A stretch of DNA of 64,000 nt, taken from Thermococcus thermotolerans (GTDB lineage Archaea > Methanobacteriota_B > Thermococci > Thermococcales > Thermococcaceae). Position 1 is the stretch's first letter. Every line of letters begins with the position of its first letter. A program made the translations under genes and the position numbers. The DNA lies in assembly GCF_024707485.1 (NCBI RefSeq), contig NZ_CP102602.1, positions 1,178,001 through 1,242,000 of the forward strand, in the 5' to 3' direction. This document shows, in pieces, positions 51,214-59,744 of the stretch. Under the pieces are notes generated by a model. It did not search any database. It was not told the DNA's origin and saw only the letters and a list, made by a program, of their open reading frames with translations.

Positions 51214-51254
51214 GTTTATGAATTAGGCTCCCCTAATTCTTTCGGGTGGTGAGC

Positions 51255-52100
51255 ATGTTTAAAGTTGACAGACTGCGCTTCGGAACGGCCGGAATACCCA
51301 TCTCAACCCCAAAGCGCTCAACTCTTGACGGAATAGTCCACGTGAGAAACCTAGGCCTTGACGCGATGGAGCTGGAGTTCGTCCGGGGGGTCAACCTCAA
51401 GCCGGAGCTGGCGAAGAAGATAAAATACGTCGCCAGAAAGCACGATATTCTGCTGACCGCCCACGCACCGTACTACATCAACCTCAACGCGGCGGAAAAG
51501 GCCAAGATCGAGGCCAGCAAGAAGAGGATAATCCAGAGCGCTGAACGCTTACACCAGGCCGGCGGCTGGAGCGTGGTTTTTCATGCGGGCTACTACCTAA
51601 AGCAGGACCCTGGAAAGGTTTATGAGAAAATACGGGGGGAGATTAAGGATATCGTAAAGAGCCTCCAGGACAGGGGCATCGAGGTGTGGGTAAGGCCCGA
51701 GCTGACCGGCAAGCCGACCCAGTTCGGAGACCTGAGAGAGCTCGTGAAGCTCAGCGAAGAGATCGAGATGGTTCTACCAACGATAGACTTCGCCCACTGC
51801 CACGCCCGGAACGTGGGGAAGTTCAACACCGCCGAAGAGTGGCGCGAGATGCTGAGCTTTATGGAGGACCGGCTCGGCAGAGAGGCTCTCGACAACATGC
51901 ACATCCACATAAGCGGCATAAACTACACCTCAAAGGGCGAGAGGAACCACCTCAACCTCCAGGAGAGCGACATGAACTGGGAAGACCTGCTGAGGGTCCT
52001 CAAGGAGTTCAAAGTCAAGGGAGTGGTCATAAGCGAGAGCCCGAACATAGAGGGCGACGCCCTGCTGATGAAAAAGAAATACGAGGAGATACGGGTTTAA
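51255..52100 (+). CDS. Endonuclease IV-like TIM-barrel protein
   Basis: The 281-residue TIM barrel contains metal-ligand candidates in HDILLTAHAPYYINL, VVFHAGYYL, RPELTGKPTQFGDL, PTIDFAHCHAR and MHIHISGINYT. This is the arrangement of AP endonuclease 2/Nfo-type enzymes, which cut DNA at abasic sites with zinc. A sugar-isomerase relative is less likely. ATG 51255 follows GGGTGGTGAGC. Its stop overlaps the DmpA gene's stop by four bases. Confidence 0.85.
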   Translation: MFKVDRLRFGTAGIPISTPKRSTLDGIVHVRNLGLDAMELEFVRGVNLKPELAKKIKYVARKHDILLTAHAPYYINLNAAEKAKIEASKKRIIQSAERLHQAGGWSVVFHAGYYLKQDPGKVYEKIRGEIKDIVKSLQDRGIEVWVRPELTGKPTQFGDLRELVKLSEEIEMVLPTIDFAHCHARNVGKFNTAEEWREMLSFMEDRLGREALDNMHIHISGINYTSKGERNHLNLQESDMNWEDLLRVLKEFKVKGVVISESPNIEGDALLMKKKYEEIRV

Positions 52101-53143
52101 GCCCTCTCAATCCTCCCGTATCTTTCCATGATTTCCAGGAGCCTATCAACCGGAAGGGCGTAGCGGATCCTGCCGTTTCTGCCTCCCATCGTCCTAGCCT
52201 GCAGGAGGGAGTTGATTATCGCCTCCTCAGTGGAATCAGCTGCGGCTATGAATAACCTGTTGAGTGCATCGTCCGGGAGGAACCCCATGGAATGAGCCTC
52301 CTTGCCGCCCGGGACGGTCTGGGCCGTCGAGAAAGCCAGAACTATGTCCCCGCTCCCGTTGTGGCCGTAGGAGCCCGTCCTGGCCAGGCCGAGGATTGCC
52401 CTCCTAGCCAGTCTAGCCAGCTGACGGGAGGTCAGAGGCGCGTCTGTGGCGATTACAATAGATATGCTGCCCCCCATGGAAAGTCCCCTGCCCGGGTAGT
52501 CCCTCAACTCCCAGCCGACGGGAACGCCCGCTATGACCAAATCCTCCCTCTTGCCAAAGTTGCTGAGGACGAGCGACGCAACGGTGTACTCCTCGCCACC
52601 AATCTCAACTACCCTTGAAGAGGAACCTATCCCCCCTTTGAACTCGAAGGCGCTCATTCCGGTGCCTGCTCCAACAGAGCCCTCTTCAAAGTCAAGGGAT
52701 GCGCCCTCGAAAGCCTCAAAGACGTGTTCCTCCTTAACGGCACGCTTTTTATTATCGTTGAGGTAGCCGTCGTTACACTCCATTACGAGCGGGTTTACCG
52801 ATATTCCCTCGGGGTTCTCCTCCGCCCAAAGGCTTATCAGAGCGTCCGCAACACGGTAGCCGTTCAGCGTGCTGGTTAAAGCTATTGGAGTTTCGATGTA
52901 GCCGAGCTCCTCCACCTGGATAAACCCAATCGGCTTGGAAAAGCCGTTGAAGGTGTAAACTCCTGCGAAGAGCCTCTCCCTGAAGGGGTTCCCCACCGGC
53001 GGAACGAGGATCGTAACTCCCGTTCTAATATCGTCCCCCTCGATTATCGTCGAATGACCAACCCTGACGCCCAAATCAGCTATAGAGTTCTTTTTCCCGT
53101 GCTCATAACGGCCTATCTTTATTCCCAGATCAGGGGCCTTCAT
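52097..53143 (-). CDS. P1 family peptidase (DmpA-type aminopeptidase)
   Basis: The 348-residue protein belongs to the self-processing Ntn-hydrolase DmpA family. An N-terminal DLGIKIGRYEHGKKNSIADL leads to VRVGHSTI, and the core has GSVGAGTGMSAFEFKGGIGS followed by SSRVV, the likely autocleavage/nucleophile region. The tail carries RTGSYGHNGSGDIVLAFST. It cleaves N-terminal residues from peptides, in keeping with peptide-fermenting life. ATG 53143 follows GGTGTTGGTGATACC. Confidence 0.9.
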   Translation of the reverse strand: MKAPDLGIKIGRYEHGKKNSIADLGVRVGHSTIIEGDDIRTGVTILVPPVGNPFRERLFAGVYTFNGFSKPIGFIQVEELGYIETPIALTSTLNGYRVADALISLWAEENPEGISVNPLVMECNDGYLNDNKKRAVKEEHVFEAFEGASLDFEEGSVGAGTGMSAFEFKGGIGSSSRVVEIGGEEYTVASLVLSNFGKREDLVIAGVPVGWELRDYPGRGLSMGGSISIVIATDAPLTSRQLARLARRAILGLARTGSYGHNGSGDIVLAFSTAQTVPGGKEAHSMGFLPDDALNRLFIAAADSTEEAIINSLLQARTMGGRNGRIRYALPVDRLLEIMERYGRIERA

Positions 53144-53289
53144 GGTATCACCAACACCCCTACGCTCTCTGGCTTTTAGGGTTTTGGAGACAATTTTCAT
53201 GCTGGATTAAAAATCCACCGAATATTTTCTGCTTCCAATTACTACTTATCAAAGTTTGTAGTAATATAATTCAGTTATTACGAAGAAAA

Positions 53290-53299
53290 GTTTAAAATA
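53290..53299 (+). promoter_or_regulatory. TATA box of island B operon
   Basis: The sequence gtttaaaata lies about 40 bases before ATG 53330, followed by GGTGAT at 53321-53326. Confidence 0.6.
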
Positions 53300-53329
53300 C
53301 AATAAAAATGCGTCCAATACGGTGATTCC

Positions 53330-54400
53330 ATGGGCTGGCGTAGGTTTGCTACCTTCGTCTTGATTGTGCTCTTCCTTGGAATGACAGTTAGTGGAGCAAG
53401 TGCCACTGCGAGCCTCGTCAATTCATCCACCAACAGCACGGTGAAGCTTCCGTCGGGACTCAACCCACAGGGAAAACCGGGAGACGAGGTACAGCCACAA
53501 GTAGGCCCGATACTCATCTTTGTTGGCATGATTCTGCTGGATTTGCTCCTCAGCTGGGCGCTTGAGAAATACGTTTCTCCAGAAGCCGCGATGGTTTACG
53601 ATGCAGTCTCGCTCTTAATCCCAGACCCCGGGGACGGCCTCAAGCTTGGTATCAAAGTCCTAGCCAAGCACGGGGACGAGATTACAAAGTACTCAATAGT
53701 AATCGTCAAAAAGGACCTGTGGCGTACCAAAGTCGTCAGAAAGATTACCGATGTTAGTGCCAGCAGTGCCAAGTGGGTAAAGAGCGCCCTCGGCGAGAAG
53801 TACATCAAAGAAATCGCAGAGAAATACGTCGTAAAGAGGGGTAAGAACTTCGATGACGTTGTTAATAGCCTCAAGAGAATCCAAAGCATGGGTATAACCA
53901 GCGCAAAAGCTAGACGATTAATCATTGACAGGGGCTGGGATGTCAAAAAGCTTGAAAGGGTACTCAGCGACGCAAAAAGCGTTAGAAAAGGAGGAAGCAA
54001 GCTTATTGGGGCCATAAATAGAGACTTGAAAACCCAAAAAGACCTCGGACCACTCTATGAGGCTGAGGTTGTGAGCCACCTCAAGCGGAGTGGATGGAGG
54101 ATAAAAGAGGTAGAGAAGGACGTGGTAACCTCAATCGGAAAAACTGAGATTGACATAATCGCCGAAAAGAGTGGAAGAACAGTTTACGTTGAGTGTAAGA
54201 GAAGCTTTGATGGGATAGATATTGGTCAAATAGCAAAACAGGCTGAATACGCCAGAAACCACGGAATAAAGACGATAAAAATTTATTATGCAGAGGGACC
54301 ATCATATCCACCCACTTACATCCTTCAGAAGCTCAGGGAAATTAGTTCAAAATACAACGTTGATATAAGCTTAGTTTATCTCGGATCTAACTTCAACTAA
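53330..54400 (+). CDS. Exported protein with C-terminal PD-(D/E)xK nuclease-like domain (putative toxin, island B)
   Basis: The 356-residue protein is closely similar along its whole length to that of 20458-21555. It has a signal peptide (RRFATFVLIVLFLGMTVSG), then a hydrophobic stretch (about 60-78, ILIFVGMILLDLLLSW). YVSPEAAMVYDAV and a charged helical middle follow. The nuclease-like tail has YEAEVV (Glu244), TEIDIIAEK (Asp275), VECK (Glu288, Lys290) and QIAKQAEYA. ATG 53330 follows GGTGAT. The gene stands between the DmpA gene and an ABC transporter and is more AT-rich than both. It is followed by two immunity-like genes. Toxin role is an inference. Confidence 0.82.
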   Translation: MGWRRFATFVLIVLFLGMTVSGASATASLVNSSTNSTVKLPSGLNPQGKPGDEVQPQVGPILIFVGMILLDLLLSWALEKYVSPEAAMVYDAVSLLIPDPGDGLKLGIKVLAKHGDEITKYSIVIVKKDLWRTKVVRKITDVSASSAKWVKSALGEKYIKEIAEKYVVKRGKNFDDVVNSLKRIQSMGITSAKARRLIIDRGWDVKKLERVLSDAKSVRKGGSKLIGAINRDLKTQKDLGPLYEAEVVSHLKRSGWRIKEVEKDVVTSIGKTEIDIIAEKSGRTVYVECKRSFDGIDIGQIAKQAEYARNHGIKTIKIYYAEGPSYPPTYILQKLREISSKYNVDISLVYLGSNFN

Positions 54401-54441
54401 CTTTTTTATTTTTTCTAAACTACAGCAAAGGAGGTGAAGAT

Positions 54442-55248
54442 ATGGGCGTTGATAACTATATTTACTTTGTCTTTGATAAGAAGCCGGAAGAGGTTGAAAA
54501 CTTTCTTAAAAGGGAGTTTGAAGCTGAGGTTCGGAATGAGGAGTTTGATGATCCTCGGATGGATTACCTCGGGGAAAAGGGTCTTTTAGGAGAGCATTTT
54601 CAGCTAATCACCTCAGGCGAACTGCTCTTTGACCCGCCACTAAGGACTACAGAATGGGGGGTTATAATCAACGCTGACTTTCATGTTTATACTGTTAAGG
54701 ACTACACAATCCTTGAAATCCACCCCAATCCAAGAAGCAGGTGGGGGTTTGTCCTCAGCTCGGAAGTCATCAGGCTCTTAAAACGGTTCATGAAGGCAGA
54801 ACCTCTCCTGATATGCGGTTACAGGGATGATGCAGATCTAACAGAACTCGGTTTCAATTACAACATGTCATATTTGTTCATAAACTGGCTTCCCGAGACA
54901 ATTAAAACCGGAAAACTCAAAACCCTACCCTCAGCCATCACAGTAGTGAAGAAAGAGCTTCTTGGCCTTGAGGATGGTCTCTATGAACTGATTGAAAGGC
55001 CCGGAAGGGAAGAAAAGGAGTACGTGCTGGTAAAGAGCATTGAGGACTATAAAATACTCGTCGCAGTAGAGGAAGTCGATTTAATGGATGAGGAGTGCTA
55101 CCGTGACATTTTGAATGACAAAGCAGAGTTTAGCTTAAAAATCGTTGGGGTTACATTCAAGCGCATCGGTCGGAAGGTTAAAGATGAGTTGCTCCTCAGG
55201 AGGGCCGAAGATTACTTTAAGACCCAGGTGGAGGAAGATGGGTGTTGA
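54442..55248 (+). CDS. Immunity-like family member of island B (intact)
   Basis: The 268-residue soluble protein begins MGVDNYIYFVFDKKPEEVEN. It is a full-length member of the family found in island A (19604-20410): ICGYRDDADLTELGFNYN, GKLKTLPSAITVVKKELLG, DGLYELIERPGREEKEY, AEDYFKTQ. Lack of a signal peptide fits a cytosolic inhibitor of an incoming nuclease. ATG 54442 is preceded by GGAGGTGAAGAT. The last codons overlap the start of the truncated copy that follows. Confidence 0.8.
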   Translation: MGVDNYIYFVFDKKPEEVENFLKREFEAEVRNEEFDDPRMDYLGEKGLLGEHFQLITSGELLFDPPLRTTEWGVIINADFHVYTVKDYTILEIHPNPRSRWGFVLSSEVIRLLKRFMKAEPLLICGYRDDADLTELGFNYNMSYLFINWLPETIKTGKLKTLPSAITVVKKELLGLEDGLYELIERPGREEKEYVLVKSIEDYKILVAVEEVDLMDEECYRDILNDKAEFSLKIVGVTFKRIGRKVKDELLLRRAEDYFKTQVEEDGC

Positions 55249-55603
55249 TAATTATCTTTACTTCGTGTTTGGTGAGAAGCCGGAAGAGGTTGAAAACTTC
55301 CTCAAAAAGGAGTTTGAAATTAAAATTCGGGATGAGGAGTTTGATGACCCTCGGATGGAACACTTTAAGAGAAAAGGCACCATAGACGAAAGTTTTGGCA
55401 TAATAGCTGCTGGAGACTTATTCTTTGATCCTCTAAGAAATATCAGAGGAGAGAGTGTAGCCAACGCAGACTTCTGGATTTATACCGTCAAAGACCACAC
55501 AATCCTCGAAATCCACCCCAATCCAAGAAGCAAGTGGTGGGACGTTTACAGCCACGAGCTGATGAAATTTTTGACAGTCTTCATGAATGAGGGGACGTGT
55601 TAA
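55238..55603 (+). CDS. Immunity-like family member, 3'-truncated second copy of island B
   Basis: The 121-residue frame starts MGVDNYLYFVFGEKPEEVEN and follows the family to HELMKFLTVFMN, then ends EGTC with a stop. The full-length copies continue there into the GYxDD region. About 150 C-terminal residues are missing. The start overlaps the preceding gene, as between family members 2 and 3 in island A. It may be a relic or a shortened functional protein; no remains of the missing part are seen downstream. Confidence 0.65.
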   Translation: MGVDNYLYFVFGEKPEEVENFLKKEFEIKIRDEEFDDPRMEHFKRKGTIDESFGIIAAGDLFFDPLRNIRGESVANADFWIYTVKDHTILEIHPNPRSKWWDVYSHELMKFLTVFMNEGTC

Positions 55604-55649
55604 TAACATTGCACTTACTCGTGTTTGGGAAGGTTTTATTGTTAATCAA

Positions 55650-55659
55650 CGCTTATAAA
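55650..55659 (+). promoter_or_regulatory. TATA box of ABC transporter genes
   Basis: The sequence cttataaaga lies about 25 bases before ATG 55682 and no ribosome binding site is seen, so the permease message is probably leaderless. Confidence 0.5.
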
Positions 55660-55681
55660 GAGCAAAAACCGAGTTGTCACC

Positions 55682-57307
55682 ATGGGGTCAAGGCTCTCGA
55701 AGCTCTTCCTGCTCATCCCTCTGGCCTTCCTCGTGGTCTTCTTCTACGTCCCGTTAGCTAGTATTCTAAAAACCGGCCTCTGGGAGAACGGCCTCACCCT
55801 CAAACACCTCTCCGCAGTTCTAGCCAACGACTACCACAGGAGGGTCATCCTCTTCACGATAGGGCAGGCAATAGCCTCGACGCTCCTCACCCTAGCACTC
55901 GGCCTTCCCGGGGCGTACATCTTCGCCAAGTACGACTTCCCGGGGAAGGGCATCATAAAGGCCGTCCTAACCGTCCCGTTCGTCATGCCCAGTGTGATGG
56001 TGGCTCTCGGCTACATTCTCCTCTTCGGAAAGAGCGGCTTCGTGACCCAGCTTTTAGGCCGTGACCTTGGCATAATCTACTCCTGGAAGGGCATTCTCCT
56101 GGCACACGCCTTCTACAACTTCCCCATCGTTATACGCATGGTCTCGTCGCTGTGGCAGCGCGTTAATCCCCACTACGAGGAGGCCGCGATGGCACTCGGA
56201 GCCAGAGGCTGGACGCTCTTCAGAAAGGTTACCCTGCCGATGATCTCCCCGGCGATTTTTGCCTCCGCGATGCTCACCTTTGTGTTCTGCTTCCTGAGCT
56301 TCTCGATTCCGCTCATCATCGGCGGCTACCAGTACGCCACGATAGAGGTGGACATCTTCACCTCAATAATGGTGCTCCTCGACTTCAAGACCGGCTCGGC
56401 TCTTGCCATAATCCAGATAATCCTGAGCATAGGCTTCATGTACCTCTACCTGAGGGCGCTCGATGCCTACGCCAAGCGCGAGGAGCAGAGGGTTTTCAGA
56501 AGGCCGGTTCCGTTCACGAGGCGTGACTGGCTGAGCCTCAAAGGAGTGCTCGTTGGAATATACTCCCTGATCATCTTCCTCTTCATCGTTTCCCCGCTCT
56601 TAGCTGTCCTCTACGACTCCCTGCGCTTCAACGACGCCTGGAGCATCGAATGGTACCGGAGGATATTCTCGACCGAGTACAACCCGATGTTCGGGGCGAC
56701 GACGCTCGACGCGATAAGGAACTCACTCACCTTTGGTCTGGCAACGATAGTTCTATCAGTCCTCATAGCCCTGCCCATAGCCTACGCCCTCCACCGCTGG
56801 GAGTTTAAAGGCAAGAGGATCTTCGACGTCCTTGTGATGCTCCCGCTGGCAAGCTCAGCCATAACCCTCGGCCTGGGCTACATAAGGGTCTTCCACACCA
56901 CGCCGCTCTACTACACGGTCTGGATAATCGTGGCGGCACACACGGTCATAGCTTACCCCTTCGTTCTGCGCGCCGTCTCCACCAGCCTCAAAAAAATAAG
57001 GCCCAACCTCTTTGAAGCGGCGTTAAGCCTCGGTGCCAGGGAGTGGAAGGCCTTCCTGAGGGTGGAGCTCCCATTAGCTCTGGGCGGAGTTATCGTCGGC
57101 GCGATATTCGCCTTTGCAATGAGCATAGCCGAGCTGGGAGCGACCTACATGCTGGCCAAGCCAGAATATACCACCATGACCGTGGCCATATACAAGTTCC
57201 TCGGGGCGAGGCAGTTCGGCTCGGCCTCAGCTTTGTCCGTTCTTCTTATGGCGGTCTCAACGCTGGGCTTCCTGATAATCGAGAGGGTAGGTGAGGAGGT
57301 ATGGTAA
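55682..57307 (+). CDS. ABC transporter permease (fused two-domain, ThiP/iron type)
   Basis: The 541-residue protein has two six-helix permease halves. Each carries an EAA loop (EEAAMALGARGWTLFRKVTLP near 165 and FEAALSLGAREWKAFLRVEL near 435). This tandem fusion is typical of thiamine or ferric-iron importers (ThiP/FbpB type). The gene overlaps the ATPase gene by seven bases. No substrate-binding protein is adjacent; the upstream neighbour is island B. The actual substrate is therefore uncertain. Confidence 0.87.
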   Translation: MGSRLSKLFLLIPLAFLVVFFYVPLASILKTGLWENGLTLKHLSAVLANDYHRRVILFTIGQAIASTLLTLALGLPGAYIFAKYDFPGKGIIKAVLTVPFVMPSVMVALGYILLFGKSGFVTQLLGRDLGIIYSWKGILLAHAFYNFPIVIRMVSSLWQRVNPHYEEAAMALGARGWTLFRKVTLPMISPAIFASAMLTFVFCFLSFSIPLIIGGYQYATIEVDIFTSIMVLLDFKTGSALAIIQIILSIGFMYLYLRALDAYAKREEQRVFRRPVPFTRRDWLSLKGVLVGIYSLIIFLFIVSPLLAVLYDSLRFNDAWSIEWYRRIFSTEYNPMFGATTLDAIRNSLTFGLATIVLSVLIALPIAYALHRWEFKGKRIFDVLVMLPLASSAITLGLGYIRVFHTTPLYYTVWIIVAAHTVIAYPFVLRAVSTSLKKIRPNLFEAALSLGAREWKAFLRVELPLALGGVIVGAIFAFAMSIAELGATYMLAKPEYTTMTVAIYKFLGARQFGSASALSVLLMAVSTLGFLIIERVGEEVW

Positions 57308-58305
57308 GGGTAGAACTGAAGGGAGTCCTCAAGGAGTGGGAGGATTTCCGGCTTGAGATAAGCGAGTTAGTGGTTAAGGACGGCGAGTTTCTCACGCTCC
57401 TTGGCCCGAGCGGCTGTGGGAAGACGACGACGCTCAGAATGATAGCGGGCTTTGAAAAGCCGGGGAGGGGCGAGATACTCTTCGACGGAAGGCCGGTGAA
57501 CGATTTACCTCCCTACAAGCGCGGCATAGGCATAGTCTTCCAGGACTACGCGCTGTTTCCCCACATGACGGTCTTCAGGAACATCGCCTTCGGCCTTGAG
57601 ATGAAGAGGCTTCCAAGGGCGGAGATAGAGAGGAGGGTGAAGTGGGCGCTTGAGCTGGTCGGTCTGGAAGGCCTCGAAAACCGCTATCCGGAGCAGCTGA
57701 GCGGTGGCCAGCAGCAGCGCGTTGCCCTCGCGAGGGCCCTGGTCGTCGAGCCCGAGGTCCTTCTCCTGGACGAGCCGCTGAGCAACCTCGATGCCAAGAT
57801 AAGGGAGCGTTTGAGGGGAGAACTAAAGAGAATACAGCGCGAGCTCGGCATAACGACGATATACGTCACCCACGACCAGGAGGAGGCGATGGTGATAAGC
57901 GACAGGATAGCCGTCATGAACGTCGGCCACATTGAGCAGGTGGGGAAACCGCTGGAGCTCTACTACCGCCCAAAGACCGAATTCGTGGCGCGCTTTTTAG
58001 GTCTGAGCAACATACTGGAGCTTAAAGCCGAGAACGGAAGAGCCTGCATTGGAGGGCTGTGCTTCGACGTCGGAAGAGAGGGAAAGGTGAGAATCTTCTT
58101 CCGGCCTGAGAGTGTTTACATAAAACCCGGCGATACCGCCGAAATCATCGACTACGAACTCCTGCCAGGAAGGATAAGACTGCGGCTTGGGATTGAAGGA
58201 GAGGTAATCCTAGCGGAGCGCTTCCTCGACGAGCTGCCCTTCGGCGTTGAGGCTATGCCGGAACGGGTAGGTGTTGAAGTGGGGAGCTTCTCGGTGCTGG
58301 GGTGA
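57301..58305 (+). CDS. ABC transporter ATP-binding protein (thiamine/iron/spermidine type)
   Basis: The 334-residue protein has Walker A GPSGCGKTT, Q-loop VFQDYALFP, signature LSGGQQQRVALARAL, Walker B VLLLDEPLS and switch His VTHDQEEAM. A C-terminal regulatory extension (TOBE-like, about residues 240-334) follows. It pairs with the two-domain permease whose gene it overlaps. Substrate unknown for lack of a binding-protein gene nearby. Confidence 0.9.
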   Translation: MVRVELKGVLKEWEDFRLEISELVVKDGEFLTLLGPSGCGKTTTLRMIAGFEKPGRGEILFDGRPVNDLPPYKRGIGIVFQDYALFPHMTVFRNIAFGLEMKRLPRAEIERRVKWALELVGLEGLENRYPEQLSGGQQQRVALARALVVEPEVLLLDEPLSNLDAKIRERLRGELKRIQRELGITTIYVTHDQEEAMVISDRIAVMNVGHIEQVGKPLELYYRPKTEFVARFLGLSNILELKAENGRACIGGLCFDVGREGKVRIFFRPESVYIKPGDTAEIIDYELLPGRIRLRLGIEGEVILAERFLDELPFGVEAMPERVGVEVGSFSVLG

Positions 58306-58326
58306 AATGCGCCGTGGTTTTTTCAA

Positions 58327-58340
58327 TGTACCAAGGTACA
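58327..58340. repeat. Short inverted repeat after the ABC operon
   Basis: TGTACC-AA-GGTACA is a perfect 6+6 palindrome in the 163-base gap before the peptidase gene. It might be a regulator site or part of a terminator. Nothing else beyond a possible TATA element near 58413 is seen in this gap. Confidence 0.35.
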
Positions 58341-58468
58341 TCAACAACACTATAGAAGTCCAATTGGTTATAACTTAGTTTTACCCAAAGTTTCACTTTT
58401 AGCGATAGAAAAAGTTAAATAGATCAGTGGCATATCTTGTAATGCAATTTTCCTTGGAGGTGCAGGTT

Positions 58469-59744
58469 ATGAACTGGAAGACCCCAGCAGTGTTACTCAT
58501 CGGACTTTTCTTGTTGGGGGGGGGTCGTGACGGCAGCACCAGTTGACAAGCCAGAAGCAGTACCTCTAGCGACAGTCAAAGCACTGGCAGTCAGGGAACT
58601 TCACAAGTTCCCGGAATTCAACGGGGCAGTCCCAACCAACCCAACCCCCCTCTACTTCCCCGACGGCAGGTTGGCGGCCTACGAATTCAGAATGGTCAAG
58701 AATGGAAAAACCATAGGCTACATCATAGTATCAGCCAACAGGAACCTGCCACCGGCAATCCTAGAGGCGGGATTTGGCAAGAAGACTCCGAGCGACATGA
58801 TGAAAGAACTCGCCGCGAGGAAAGGAGTGAAAACCTACCGCTTCACCTACCTTGGAGGACTAAGCTATGGGTTACTAACGGGTGACACGGTAGTGAACAT
58901 GAAGGGGAGAGAGTACAAAAAGCCAAGCAGATACACCCTCTCACTGGAAGTTGATGCCATCAGGAACCAAAAAGAGTGGGAATCACTCCGGACAGAAAAA
59001 GCCCACACCTCCGTTGAGGTGAGGTATCCAACACTGCTTGCCAGTGCGGTAGAATACAAAGTCATCCTCACAGTTCCGACGTGGTCTTGGCAGGATAGCG
59101 ATGAAGGTGGTGCAGATAATGGTTTGCCCCCAACACCCCATCCAATTGAGGTTACAGAACTCGGTTACGATTATGTTGGACCCGATCCCGATCCCTGGGA
59201 AAAGGATGATGGATGTGCCCCGATCTCAGGAGCCATGATAGTAGGGTATTATGAACTTCAGTATCGAGACAGCTGGTACCGTGAGGCGGTGATAGACATA
59301 CTCCACATAACCATGGATACTCAAGGAAAAGAAACATCTTATCAAAACATTGCCCTAGGAATGGAGAGGTTCTATGAAAAAGCTGTGGAGTTGTACAACA
59401 GCGGCATAATTTCCAGAAAACCCAGATATGACTACGATTCGTTTACGTTATATCTTTCGAATAACCTTCAGCTGTACACGTACATTAAAAGCGAGATCAA
59501 CATGAACAGGCCAACTATACTAACATCCACTCATGGAGTAAGCGAAGATGGCAATTTTGAATGGCCTTCTCAGGGTCTCGGCAATTATCATACAGTAGCA
59601 GTAACAGGATACAAAGCTTTTGACGACGGTAGCAAGTACATATACGTCCACACAACAGAAAACAGTCCCTATGCAGCATGGATACAGCTCGAAAGTATAA
59701 CTAATCCAGTATTGACCATAGTTAGACCTATTTACAAGGGGTGA
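58469..59744 (+). CDS. Secreted C39-like cysteine peptidase, frameshifted by a nine-G tract
   Basis: ATG 58469 (GGAGGTG before it) opens a signal peptide (NWKTPAVLLIGLFLLGG). The G run at 58516-58524 then throws the frame off, and the ORF stops at 58544. With one G fewer the frame continues as VVTAAPVDKPEAVPL into a 405-residue body. A prodomain-like region (GKTIGYIIVSANRNLPPAIL) is followed by the catalytic Cys in DDGCAPISGAMIVGYY, His in GNYHTVAVTGY and Asn/Asp in VHTTENSPY. This is a papain-like C39-type peptidase. It may be phase-variable at the tract or carry a sequencing error. The 3' part is lower in GC. Confidence 0.8.

Noticed and set aside
55604-55681. Thiamine riboswitch before the ThiP-like permease
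   Set aside because: The 78-base gap lacks the conserved THI-box core and holds a promoter placed right at the start codon.
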